This document shows, in pieces, positions 1 through 7,638 of a DNA stretch of 19,556 nucleotides; the stretch's first letter is position 1, and each line of letters opens with the position of its first letter. Source of the DNA: Clostridiales bacterium (GTDB lineage Bacteria; Bacillota; Clostridia; Oscillospirales; Acutalibacteraceae). The DNA is taken from assembly GCA_020860025.1 (NCBI GenBank), contig JAJBVC010000184.1, forward strand, positions 1 to 19,556, given 5' to 3'. Position numbers and translations under genes: made by a program. The notes beneath the pieces were generated by a model. That model saw nothing but the letters and a program-made list of their open reading frames with translations. It was not told the DNA's origin and made no database searches.

Positions 1-31
1 CAAATAATATATGTAAAGCGAGGTTCAGTAA

Positions 32-1756
32 ATGGAAAAATTGATAATTATCTTAATTTGTCTGCCGTTTTTAAGCGCATTGCTTTTAAGCTTATTTAAA
101 AACAATACCGTCAGGCAAATTATCACCTATGTAAGCAGTATTGCTATAATCGGCTGTGCCGTTACGTTTGCCGTAATGTATTTTACGAGTGGCAAAACGC
201 AGTTCTATTTCTTTTCAAAAACAGAAATTGTAGATTACTGTATGATAGGAATTGAGATTTTTCTGATGTGCCTTGTCACGGCATTAAGTATAAAGCACAA
301 ACAATATCACGCAGCGCTACTTTCGATAGTTCAGACCGTAGCAATTGTAGTTTATGAACTCGGCGGTTATGCTCCCGATTTGGAAATACATAAGGTTTAC
401 GTTGACCAGCTTACGGTAATTATGGTTCTTATAATCGCTGTTGTCGGAACGCTCATTACAGTTTATGCCTGCGGTTATATGAAAGATTATCATAATCATC
501 ACACGGAATTCAAAGACAGACGAAGATTCTTTTTCTCTATGCTGTATATATTCCTTGGGGCGATGTTCGGTCTTGTAATGTCAAACGGCCTTATATGGAT
601 GTACTTCTTCTGGGAGATTACAAGCGTTATATCATTCCTTTTAATCAGCTATACAAGAACTCCCGAAGCTATCCACAACTCATTCAGAGCATTGTGGATG
701 AACCTTTTGGGCGGATGCGCATTTGCTGCCGGAATTATAATTTTCGGAATGGAATTTTACGTTACGGACATACAAAGCCTCATTTTATACGACGGTCAAA
801 CAATTGTTGCACCTGTTATTCTTCTTTCATTTGCGGCTCTTACAAAAAGCGCTCAGCTTCCCTTTTCAAAATGGCTGCTCGGTGCAATGGTTGCCCCAAC
901 GCCATCATCGGCACTGCTTCACAGTGCAACAATGGTAAAAGCAGGCGTTTACCTGCTGCTTAGGCTTTCACCCGTTCTCAATTCAACAATGGCAGGAACA
1001 ATGGTAAGCCTTGTCGGCGGATTTACATTCCTTGTTATGTCTATGCTTGCAATTACAGTAAGCGACGGCAAAAAGGTTCTCGCCTACTCTACCATCTCGA
1101 ATTTGGGACTTATTACAGCGTGCGCCGGTGTAGGTGTTATTGAAACTGTATGGGCTGGAGTATTCCTGTTAATCTTCCACGCTGTATCAAAATCTCTTCT
1201 CTTCCAAACTGTTGGTGCTATAGAAAACACTACCGGCTCAAGAGATATTGAAACTATGCACGGTCTTGTTCGCCGTTATCCTTACCTTGCCTGGACTCTT
1301 GTAATCGGTATTGCAGGTATGTTCCTTGCACCGTTTGGTATGCTTATTTCAAAATGGGCGGCTCTTAAGGCGTTTGTTGACAGCGGTTCGATTGTTCTTA
1401 TAATTCTCATCTGTTTCGGCAGTGCAACAACGCTGTTTTACTGGACTAAATGGATTGCCACAGTCCTCGCTTCAAAAACTAACGACCACAGGTTTGAAAA
1501 TAAAACCTCAGCAAATCAGTGGGTATCAATTATGATTCACGCAGGTCTTATGATTCTCCTTTGCTTTATGTTCCCGCTTATTTCAAGCAAGGTTATTATT
1601 CCTTATATTCAAAGCGTATTCAATAATGCATCACAAGTTATTTCAAACGATAATATCATCATTATGATTATTATGCTTGTCGGCTTCTTCCTTATTCCCG
1701 GAATTACATGGATTGGAGCAAAAAAGCCAATTACAGAAAAGCTGACAGATATATAA
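32..1756 (+). CDS. echA: Ech hydrogenase subunit EchA (NuoL/Mrp-type antiporter subunit), C-terminus in another frame
   Basis: Large membrane subunit of an energy-converting [NiFe] hydrogenase, homologous to the NuoL/antiporter subunits and expected to move H+ or Na+ while electrons pass from ferredoxin to protons. The 574-residue frame is almost entirely transmembrane helices. It carries the Proton_antipo_M hallmarks: the FWE motif with Glu195 in the TM5 region, LTKSAQLPFSKWL with Lys272 and Lys280, APTPSSALLHSATMVKAG with His297 and Lys303, and HAVSKSLLF further on. The ATG follows a GAGG at 20-23 with 8-nt spacing. The frame stops at 1754-1756, roughly 60 residues short of a usual EchA (about 640 aa). 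The missing C-terminal segment lies in the -1 frame (1708-1941), entered through an A_AAA_AAG heptamer. This may be programmed frameshifting, a true mutation, or a one-base error in the A run. First gene of the visible operon; its promoter is off the left edge. Confidence 0.9.
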   Translation: MEKLIIILICLPFLSALLLSLFKNNTVRQIITYVSSIAIIGCAVTFAVMYFTSGKTQFYFFSKTEIVDYCMIGIEIFLMCLVTALSIKHKQYHAALLSIVQTVAIVVYELGGYAPDLEIHKVYVDQLTVIMVLIIAVVGTLITVYACGYMKDYHNHHTEFKDRRRFFFSMLYIFLGAMFGLVMSNGLIWMYFFWEITSVISFLLISYTRTPEAIHNSFRALWMNLLGGCAFAAGIIIFGMEFYVTDIQSLILYDGQTIVAPVILLSFAALTKSAQLPFSKWLLGAMVAPTPSSALLHSATMVKAGVYLLLRLSPVLNSTMAGTMVSLVGGFTFLVMSMLAITVSDGKKVLAYSTISNLGLITACAGVGVIETVWAGVFLLIFHAVSKSLLFQTVGAIENTTGSRDIETMHGLVRRYPYLAWTLVIGIAGMFLAPFGMLISKWAALKAFVDSGSIVLIILICFGSATTLFYWTKWIATVLASKTNDHRFENKTSANQWVSIMIHAGLMILLCFMFPLISSKVIIPYIQSVFNNASQVISNDNIIIMIIMLVGFFLIPGITWIGAKKPITEKLTDI

Positions 1757-1941
1757 GCGGCGTTAATGCGGGCGACCAAATGAATTACATTGACGCTATG
1801 GGCGAAAAGAGAAGATTTTTCCTTGCAAACTGGTATTTAGAGGACATCTTCGGTGAAAAGAAACTTTGGAAACCGTCTGTTGCGGCGTCTATCGTATTTA
1901 TCGTTGCAATGATGATACTTGCTATAGGAGGTGGAATCTGA
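1708..1941 (+). CDS. C-terminal segment of EchA in the -1 frame
   Basis: This 77-codon frame overlaps the end of the upstream echA frame and reads as its missing C-terminus. It has the linker YISGVNAGDQ, then a soluble stretch with WYLEDIFGEK, then one last hydrophobic helix (about residues 56-75) ending in IGGGI. From memory of the family, full-length EchA/NuoL-like hydrogenase subunits end in a comparable linker plus a final helix; no alignment was run. A -1 slip at 1720-1726 would join 565 codons of the first frame to 71 codons here, giving a 636-residue product of normal EchA length. The stop TGA (1939-1941) overlaps the echB ATG by one base, and the echB ribosome binding site GGAGGTGG lies inside this segment, as expected if it is translated and coupled to echB. 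Independent initiation at ATG 1708 is less attractive because it has no good Shine-Dalgarno. Confidence 0.7.
   Translation: MDWSKKANYRKADRYISGVNAGDQMNYIDAMGEKRRFFLANWYLEDIFGEKKLWKPSVAASIVFIVAMMILAIGGGI
1720..1726 (+). other. Candidate -1 ribosomal slippery heptamer A_AAA_AAG
   Basis: In the echA frame the codons read GCA AAA AAG, so A1720 AAA AAG is exactly in the X_XXY_YYZ register used by bacterial -1 frameshift sites such as dnaX. Slippage leads straight into the open C-terminal frame, while the zero frame stops nine codons later. GGAG at 1715-1718 is only one base upstream, closer than the roughly 10-nt spacing of the dnaX stimulator, and no strong downstream stem-loop is obvious. The same heptamer occurs in frame in hypF at 7084-7090, where it has no visible role, so the motif alone is not proof. 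Confidence 0.4.
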
Positions 1942-2843
1942 TGAGTGAAACAGTAAAAATTATTATAAGTATTTGCGTTTATGTTGTCTTTGCTCCGTTT
2001 GCAGGCGGACTGCTTGCAGGTATTGACAGAAAGGTAACCGCAAAAATGCAGGGCAGACAGGGCCCGCCCGTTCTTCAGCCGTTTTATGACGTTGTAAAGT
2101 TGATGAACAAGGAAACAGTCGTTATTAACCACGTTCAGATTCTTTACCTTGTTACATTCCTTGTTTTCATAATATTTACAGGTGCTTTGTTCTTTGGCGG
2201 ATTTGACCTTTTGCTTGTATTCTTTTCGCTGACAACGGCTAACCTGTTTCTTATCCTTGCGGCTACAAGCGGTCACTCGCCTTACGCAACAATGGGTGCA
2301 AGCCGTGAAATGATACAAATGCTCGCTTATGAGCCTATGGTGCTTTTCACAGCGGTTGGATTTTACCTTACAACAGGAACGTTTAAAGTCAGAGAAATTA
2401 TAGATTACGAGGGAACTCTTCCTGTATTTCTTCTTCCCGGTGTATTTGTAGGATTTGTTTTCATTTTGACAATCAAGCTCAGAAAGCATCCGTTTGATTT
2501 GGCAACAAGCCATCATGCGCATCAGGAAATGGTTAAAGGTATTACTACAGAATTTTCAGGTAAAATGTTCGCTATAATGGAAATTTCACACTGGTATGAA
2601 AATATCTTTTTACTCGGCGTTATCGCACTGTTCTTCCTTAACAGCGAATGGTGGAGTCCTCTTGTAGCTGTCGCAGCTATTATAATCACATATTTTGTTG
2701 AGATTTTGGTAGACAATACTAACGCTCGTGTTAAATGGCAAAGAATGCTTTCAAACTCATGGTTAGTAACAATAATCATCGGAGCAACAAACATATTCAT
2801 TCTTGAAATTTTAAGGAAAGGGGTATTAAATTGGCTGATATAA
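1941..2843 (+). CDS. echB: Ech hydrogenase subunit EchB (NuoH-like membrane anchor)
   Basis: NuoH/ND1-family membrane subunit (300 aa) that anchors the hydrogenase peripheral arm and forms part of the coupling interface. It is strongly hydrophobic with about 8 predicted helices. It shows the family's first cytoplasmic loop, RKVTAKMQGRQGPPVLQP followed by FYDVVKLMNKE, and the later acidic segments YEPM and KHPFDLATSHHAHQEM. The start chosen is ATG 1941, not an upstream in-frame ATG at 1866. ATG 1941 has GGAGGTGG at 1928-1935 and makes a TGATG overlap with the preceding frame, and the protein then begins at the usual first helix. Its 3' end overlaps echC by 13 bases. Confidence 0.93.
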   Translation: MSETVKIIISICVYVVFAPFAGGLLAGIDRKVTAKMQGRQGPPVLQPFYDVVKLMNKETVVINHVQILYLVTFLVFIIFTGALFFGGFDLLLVFFSLTTANLFLILAATSGHSPYATMGASREMIQMLAYEPMVLFTAVGFYLTTGTFKVREIIDYEGTLPVFLLPGVFVGFVFILTIKLRKHPFDLATSHHAHQEMVKGITTEFSGKMFAIMEISHWYENIFLLGVIALFFLNSEWWSPLVAVAAIIITYFVEILVDNTNARVKWQRMLSNSWLVTIIIGATNIFILEILRKGVLNWLI

Positions 2844-3271
2844 CAAAATCACCTTGGATTATGCATTATGACGGCTCAAGCTGCAACGGATGCGATATTG
2901 AAGTTTTGGCTTGCCTTACCCCTGTATACGACGTTGAACGTTTCGGCGTTATAAACACAGGTAATCCGAAGCACGCCGACATTCTTTTGATAACAGGCTC
3001 CGTAAACGAGCAAAACAAAAGCGTTGTAAAGCAGATATACGAACAAATGACGGAACCAAAGGTTGTATGTGCTATAGGAATTTGCGCCTGCAACGGCGGT
3101 GTTTTTAAGGATTGCTACAATATTTTGGGAGGCGTTGACAAGGTTATTCCTGTTGACATTTACGTTCCCGGCTGCGCCGCAAGACCCGAAGCTATCATTG
3201 ACGGCGTTGTAAAATCTCTTGCACTGCTTAAAGAAAAAAGTGCAAAACTCAAGGAGGGCAAAAACAAGTGA
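2831..3271 (+). CDS. echC: Ech hydrogenase small subunit EchC (NuoB-like)
   Basis: Electron-transfer small subunit (146 aa) of the NuoB/PSST family. It carries the [4Fe-4S] cluster proximal to the Ni-Fe site in EchE. The ligand motifs are visible: SSCNGC (Cys18, Cys21), GICACNGG (Cys85, with Cys87 nearby) and PGCAARPE (Cys115), matching the family pattern CxxC...C...PGC. The start is TTG 2831, supported by AAGGAAAGGGG at 2815-2825 and by the normal N-terminus leading directly into the first Cys motif. It overlaps the end of echB, and its stop overlaps the GTG of echD. An extra Cys28 and Cys80 are present but not expected ligands. Confidence 0.93.
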   Translation: MADITKSPWIMHYDGSSCNGCDIEVLACLTPVYDVERFGVINTGNPKHADILLITGSVNEQNKSVVKQIYEQMTEPKVVCAIGICACNGGVFKDCYNILGGVDKVIPVDIYVPGCAARPEAIIDGVVKSLALLKEKSAKLKEGKNK

Positions 3272-3657
3272 GAGAAGAATATACTTTAGAAACTGTTGAC
3301 ATCCCTACCCTTTACAATACTATGCTATCAAAGCAAAGAGAGGGATACCGCCTTGTTCAAATTTGTGCAACAGCGTTTGAGGGATATAATGAAATAATAT
3401 ATTCGGTTGCGCTCGGATACAAATTTGAAAATTATAAAATTATCGTTCCTATTGACACTGAAATAAGTACGCTTTGCGACTTTTACCCGTCTGCAATGCT
3501 TTATGAAAATGAAATTAAAGAGTTATTCGGAGTTAAGGTATCGTCAATTAACCCCGATTATAACAACAAACTTTACCGAATTGCTAAGGAAACTCCTTTT
3601 AAAAAGGAAATGAAAGATTCGATTAAGGTTGTCAAAAAAGAGGAGGTGCAGGAATGA
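3268..3657 (+). CDS. echD: Ech hydrogenase subunit EchD (NuoC-like, 30 kDa family)
   Basis: Small soluble subunit (129 aa) of the NuoC/30-kDa family, which helps hold the EchC/EchE pair together; it binds no cofactor that I can see. The diagnostic piece is LYENEIKELFGVKV (about residues 78-91), equivalent to the conserved ERE-x-DLFG of NuoC proteins. The C-terminus is Lys/Glu-rich. The GTG start at 3268 is preceded by AAGGAGG (3251-3257) and overlaps the echC stop (GTGA). Its stop overlaps the echE ATG (ATGA), so translation of these genes is probably coupled. Confidence 0.88.
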   Translation: MREEYTLETVDIPTLYNTMLSKQREGYRLVQICATAFEGYNEIIYSVALGYKFENYKIIVPIDTEISTLCDFYPSAMLYENEIKELFGVKVSSINPDYNNKLYRIAKETPFKKEMKDSIKVVKKEEVQE

Positions 3658-4733
3658 GTACACGTTCTGTTGTTCCTTTCGGCCCGCAGCATCCCGTTCT
3701 GCCTGAACCGATACACCTTGATTTGGTGCTTGAGGATGAAAAGGTCGTAGAGGCAATTCCGTCAATCGGTTTTGTTCACAGAGGTCTTGAACAACTTGCC
3801 GAAAAAAGAGATTTTAACGATTATCAATACGTAATTGAAAGAATTTGCGGTATATGCTCTTTCAAACACGGTATGGCATACTGCGAATCTATTGAAAGAA
3901 TATTTGATGTTCAAATACCTCAAAGAGCGCAGTTTCTGCGTACAATTTGGGGTGAAATGAGCCGTATTCACTCACATCTTCTTTGGCTCGGTCTGCTTGC
4001 GGACGCATTCGGATTTGACGCTTTGTTTATGCAGTGCTGGAGAATGAGAGAAAAAGTTCTTGATATGTTTGAAGCCTCAACAGGCGGTCGTGTCATTTTT
4101 TCGGTTAATAAAATCGGCGGCGTATTAAGAGATATGGATTCATCAATGCTCAAAAGCTTTGTTGACATATTTGACAAAATGGAAAAGGATTTAAAAAGCC
4201 TTACAAAAACATTTTTGAAAGACTACACTGTTGAAACAAGACTCAAGGGCGTAGGTATACTCACAAAAGAGGACGCTGTAAGACTCGGAGCTGTAGGCCC
4301 TATGGCAAGAGCTTCAGGTATTGATCTTGATACACGTATGACAGGCTATGAGGCGTACGATAAAATTGATTTTGAAATCATAACATCAAACGAATGTGAC
4401 GGCTATGCAAGATGCGCAGTACGTATAGGCGAGCTGTTCCAATCAATCAACATTATTAAACAGCTTGTAGATAAAATACCCGAAGGAGAGATTGCTACTG
4501 TTGTAAAAGGCAATCCGAACGGCGAGGCTTTTGCAAGAGTTGAACAGCCGAGAGGCGAAGCAATTTATTACGCTAAGGCAAACGGTACAAAGTACCTTGA
4601 GCGATTGAGAGTACGTACTCCCACATTTACAAATATTGAGTCGCTTATTCACATATTACCCGGCTCGGAGCTTGCCGACGTACCGCTTCAAATTCTGACA
4701 ATTGACCCGTGCATAAGCTGTACAGAAAGATAA
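3654..4733 (+). CDS. echE: Ech hydrogenase large subunit EchE ([NiFe] catalytic subunit, NuoD-like)
   Basis: Catalytic large subunit (359 aa) that holds the Ni-Fe(CN)2CO centre and interconverts H+ and H2. The four Ni-binding cysteines are visible: L1 motif RICGICSFKHG (Cys65, Cys68) and L2 motif DPCISCTER (Cys353, Cys356). The N-terminal FGPQHPV and GFVHRGLE motifs are the group 4/NuoD pattern. The protein ends three residues after Cys356, so there is no C-terminal extension to be cut off by a maturation protease, as is known for CooH. AGGAGGTG lies just upstream of ATG 3654, which overlaps the echD stop. echF begins 12 bases after the stop. Confidence 0.96.
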   Translation: MSTRSVVPFGPQHPVLPEPIHLDLVLEDEKVVEAIPSIGFVHRGLEQLAEKRDFNDYQYVIERICGICSFKHGMAYCESIERIFDVQIPQRAQFLRTIWGEMSRIHSHLLWLGLLADAFGFDALFMQCWRMREKVLDMFEASTGGRVIFSVNKIGGVLRDMDSSMLKSFVDIFDKMEKDLKSLTKTFLKDYTVETRLKGVGILTKEDAVRLGAVGPMARASGIDLDTRMTGYEAYDKIDFEIITSNECDGYARCAVRIGELFQSINIIKQLVDKIPEGEIATVVKGNPNGEAFARVEQPRGEAIYYAKANGTKYLERLRVRTPTFTNIESLIHILPGSELADVPLQILTIDPCISCTER

Positions 4734-4745
4734 GGAGGCAAAATT

Positions 4746-5327
4746 ATGGCACTTATGGAATTTACAAAAACAGCGTTAAAAAACCTGTTTTCAAAACCTG
4801 CAACCTCCAATTATCCTTTTGAAGAAAGAAAGTATCCCGAAAACAGCAGAGGTCATATTGAAATAAATATCGACGACTGCATTATGTGCGGTCTTTGTTC
4901 ACGCAAATGTATGTCCGGCGCAATAACAGTTGACAGAACAAATAAAACATGGTCTATTGAACGTATGGGCTGTGTTCAGTGCGGTGCTTGTGTAAACGCC
5001 TGCCCGAAAAAATGCCTTTCAATGGCTACGGGATATACTCAGCCTGCTACCGAAAAAACTGTTGACTCCTACAGTCAGCCGATTCCCGAAACAAAACCGG
5101 GTAAAATAGTCAACGATATGAGCAAATGTATTCTTTGCGGACTTTGTGCAAGAAAATGTCCTCAGGAATGTATTACTGTTGACAGAACAGGTGAAAAAAC
5201 ATGGTCTATTGACCGTGATAAATGCGTTCAGTGCGGTGCGTGCATAGAAGCCTGCGTTAGATTTAAAGCCCTAAGCACTGCCGACGACGACGGCGAAAAG
5301 GGCGTTGTTACATTACACAAGGAGTAA
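4746..5327 (+). CDS. echF: Ech hydrogenase ferredoxin-like subunit EchF, enlarged with four [4Fe-4S] motifs
   Basis: Iron-sulfur subunit that takes electrons from reduced ferredoxin and passes them to EchC. Typical EchF has two [4Fe-4S] clusters in about 120-140 residues; this one has 193 residues and four complete CxxCxxCxxxC motifs, at Cys45-48-51-55, Cys76-79-82-86, Cys128-131-134-138 and Cys160-163-166-170. They form two modules of two clusters. The modules share blocks such as GLC-RKC, ITVDRT, TWSI and CVQCGAC, so they arose by internal duplication. A linker of about 35 residues rich in Pro, Thr and Ser separates them. AAGGAGG (4733-4739) precedes ATG 4746. It sits where EchF is expected, between echE and the hyp genes. 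An alternative reading is a small polyferredoxin fused to EchF. Confidence 0.9.
   Translation: MALMEFTKTALKNLFSKPATSNYPFEERKYPENSRGHIEINIDDCIMCGLCSRKCMSGAITVDRTNKTWSIERMGCVQCGACVNACPKKCLSMATGYTQPATEKTVDSYSQPIPETKPGKIVNDMSKCILCGLCARKCPQECITVDRTGEKTWSIDRDKCVQCGACIEACVRFKALSTADDDGEKGVVTLHKE
4878..5255 (+). repeat. Tandem duplication of a two-cluster ferredoxin module inside echF
   Basis: The module at 4878-5003 (Cys45 to Cys86) is repeated at 5127-5255 (Cys128 to Cys170). The first motifs are offset by 249 bases and the second motifs by 252, so one codon was gained or lost. The copies share exact DNA stretches, for example acatggtctattga and gttcagtgcggtgc. This points to duplication of this gene rather than fusion of two unrelated ferredoxins. 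Confidence 0.85.
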
Positions 5328-5332
5328 TCCTG

Positions 5333-7420
5333 ATGACTCGTAAATTAACCTTCAGCGGTATTGTTCAGGGCATTGGATTTCGCCCAACGGCAAGACGGCT
5401 TGCGACAAGCCTTGGTATTAAAGGTCAGGTTAAAAACACAGGTGGCAGCGTTGAACTGCTAATCACTTCAAACGAAAAGGCGCTGGGCATTTTTGTCGAG
5501 CGCCTTATTTCCCTATTTGAAATAAAAAACTATACAAATGAAATTGTTGACGAAGCGGAATTTGACTCCTTTGAAATTGTCAGTTCCGAAAACGACAGCA
5601 AAACGCCTTTCATAACTCCCGATCTTGCTACGTGCAAAGAATGTGAGGCGGAACTCAAAGACAAAAATAACCGCAGATATAACCATGCGTTTATAAGCTG
5701 TGTGAACTGCGGACCGAGATATACTGTTATAAACACGCTTCCCTATGACAGGGAAAATATTACTATGGAAAAATTTCCGCTTTGCAATGACTGTCAAAGC
5801 GAGTATAGGGCTATATACGGCAGGCGTTCCCATGCGCAGACAATCGCCTGCAACACCTGCGGGCCTAAAACAAATATTACGATTGAACAGGCGGTAAAAA
5901 TTCTTAAAGACGGAAACGTTCTTGCCGTTAAGGATATCGGAGGGTACCATTTAGCCTGCGACGTTAAATCAAATCAAGCGGTAAATAAAATACGAAATAT
6001 AAAGGGCAGATATAAAAAGCCGTTTGCAGTTATGTTTTGCGATATTGAGGAAATTGAAGAATACTGCACAGTAAACGACAAAGAGCGTGAACTTCTTCAA
6101 TCTTCCGCCAGACCGATAGTCCTTTTGGAAAAGAAAAAAGATTTTGATAAAGAAGTTTGCGGTGACAGCGATTATATTGGCGCATTTCTCCCCTGCAATC
6201 CGATTCAGATAATGCTACTTGAAAAATGCTCTCCGCTCGTTATGACAAGCGCAAATATTACATCTCAGCCGATAATTACGGATGATGAGGAAATTAAAAA
6301 GCTTGGGGTAGATATTTTATCTCACGACCGTGAAATACTGACTCCTCTTGACGACAGCGTACTTCAGCTTAACGGCGGAAAAATACAGTTTATAAGACGA
6401 GCAAGAGGTTACGTTCCGCTTGCAATACCAATCGCCAAAAAAGCAAAATGCGACACTCTTTGTATGGGCGGCGACTTAAAATCTGTTTTTGCTTTTCACC
6501 GTGACGGCTACGTTTTTTTAAGCCAGTATTTCGGCGATTTGGAAGATGCGGACGTATTTGAGGCATATAAAAATAACATAAAACGCTTTTCGGATTTGCA
6601 CGGATTTAAAGCCGAAAAAATTGTCGGCGACCTTCATCCGAATTACTACTCGTCAAATTTATTTAAGCTCAATCACAAAATACAACACCATAAAGCGCAT
6701 ATAGCGTCTGTCATTGCAGAACATCGGTTAAGTTCCACTGTTCTCGGCTTTGCATATGACGGAACAGGCTACGGCGACGACGCAGCAATATGGGGCAGTG
6801 AGACTTTTCTTTTTGACGGAAAAGAATTTACAAGAGTAAATCATCTTGATTACACTAAATTTCTTGCGTCTGATGAAATATCCAAAAATGCCGACCTTGC
6901 TCTTGCGTGCTACACTCGCTCAAACGAGCTTATAAACAAAGCGATTGACACTGACGTTAATACTGTAATGAGTTCAAGTATGGGCAGACTTTTTGACGCA
7001 GTTAGCGCTTTGCTTGACATATGCCATTACAACACATACGAGGGCGAATGTGCTTGTAAACTTGAAAGTATTGCAAAAAAATCAAAAAAGCCTTATATTT
7101 TAGATATAACAAATAATCCTGTCGATATATTAAATCAAATTAAAGAAGCCTTAAATAAAGCCGCTAAAGAGGATTTGGCGCTCGGTTTTCATTATTTAAT
7201 TTGTGATATTATCTGCAATACAGCGGCTAAAGCAAATAAAAAATACGGCGTAAATCAAATTGCACTCAGCGGCGGTGTTTTTAATAACAGAATATTGACA
7301 TCTCTTACTATTGATAAACTTGAAAAAAACGGATTTAAAGTATATATGAACGAACTTGTACCGTGCGGCGACGGCGGCATTGCACTCGGTCAGGCGTTCA
7401 TTGCAAGTTTGGAGGAATAA
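5333..7420 (+). CDS. hypF: Hydrogenase maturation carbamoyltransferase HypF
   Basis: HypF makes carbamoyl-adenylate from carbamoyl phosphate and ATP and transfers the carbamoyl group to the C-terminal Cys of HypE, the source of the CN ligands. Domains in order: acylphosphatase (about 1-92, GIVQGIGFRP with catalytic Arg17 and KNTGG with Asn35); two zinc fingers (C101xxC104...C123xxC126 and C151xxC154...C173xxC176); a YrdC/Sua5-like domain (about 185-370, GRYKKPFAVM); and a Kae1-like domain (about 385-695, QHHKAH, FAYDGTGYGDDAAIWG, YEGECACKLE, LSGGVFNNR, PCGDGGIALGQA). At 695 aa it is somewhat shorter than the usual 750 or so. The Kae1-domain stretch where many HypFs have GGD and REP motifs reads ASDEISKNAD here. 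AAGGAG overlapping the echF stop precedes ATG 5333. Confidence 0.95.
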   Translation: MTRKLTFSGIVQGIGFRPTARRLATSLGIKGQVKNTGGSVELLITSNEKALGIFVERLISLFEIKNYTNEIVDEAEFDSFEIVSSENDSKTPFITPDLATCKECEAELKDKNNRRYNHAFISCVNCGPRYTVINTLPYDRENITMEKFPLCNDCQSEYRAIYGRRSHAQTIACNTCGPKTNITIEQAVKILKDGNVLAVKDIGGYHLACDVKSNQAVNKIRNIKGRYKKPFAVMFCDIEEIEEYCTVNDKERELLQSSARPIVLLEKKKDFDKEVCGDSDYIGAFLPCNPIQIMLLEKCSPLVMTSANITSQPIITDDEEIKKLGVDILSHDREILTPLDDSVLQLNGGKIQFIRRARGYVPLAIPIAKKAKCDTLCMGGDLKSVFAFHRDGYVFLSQYFGDLEDADVFEAYKNNIKRFSDLHGFKAEKIVGDLHPNYYSSNLFKLNHKIQHHKAHIASVIAEHRLSSTVLGFAYDGTGYGDDAAIWGSETFLFDGKEFTRVNHLDYTKFLASDEISKNADLALACYTRSNELINKAIDTDVNTVMSSSMGRLFDAVSALLDICHYNTYEGECACKLESIAKKSKKPYILDITNNPVDILNQIKEALNKAAKEDLALGFHYLICDIICNTAAKANKKYGVNQIALSGGVFNNRILTSLTIDKLEKNGFKVYMNELVPCGDGGIALGQAFIASLEE

Positions 7421-7422
7421 AA

Positions 7423-7638
7423 ATGTGCGTTGCGGCACCCGGCAAGGTAGTTGAAATAAACGGCGACACTGCTGTTATTGATTATAACGGCAACAAAGTA
7501 AACGCCAACAAGGGAATCGTTGATATTAAAATCGGCGACTACGCTCTCGTCCACGCAGGACTTATTATTCAGGTTTTGCCTGAAGATGAAGCAAAATATA
7601 TGATTGAAATTTTTAACGAGCTTGAGGAATTATCTTGA
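7423..7638 (+). CDS. hypC: Hydrogenase maturation chaperone HypC
   Basis: Small chaperone (71 aa) that works with HypD to build Fe(CN)2CO and delivers it to the large-subunit precursor. It begins with the family motif MCVAAPGKV, where Cys2 is the functional N-terminal cysteine, and has the usual beta-barrel GDYALVHAG segment. The start is ATG 7423, preceded by GGAGG at 7411-7415; upstream in-frame starts would bury the essential N-terminal Cys. It lies three bases after the hypF stop. Its TGA overlaps the hypD ATG by one base, so translation is likely coupled. Confidence 0.95.
   Translation: MCVAAPGKVVEINGDTAVIDYNGNKVNANKGIVDIKIGDYALVHAGLIIQVLPEDEAKYMIEIFNELEELS

Noticed and set aside
595..963. 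Open frame of 122 codons on the + strand inside echA
   Set aside because: It is fully nested in the well-supported echA frame and has no domain-like composition.
1866..1940. Upstream in-frame extension of echB from ATG 1866
   Set aside because: It lacks a ribosome binding site, would overlap the EchA tail frame, and adds a Cys-rich stretch not expected in NuoH-like proteins; ATG 1941 has a strong GGAGG site.
1785..2522. Open frame of 245 codons on the - strand
   Set aside because: It lies opposite echB, is Cys/Lys/Asn-rich with no domain pattern and has no convincing ribosome binding site; it is a shadow of echB.
7084..7090. A second in-frame A_AAA_AAG heptamer, in hypF
   Set aside because: The hypF zero frame is intact with conserved motifs downstream, and a -1 shift would meet a stop within about ten codons, so there is no sign of functional slippage.
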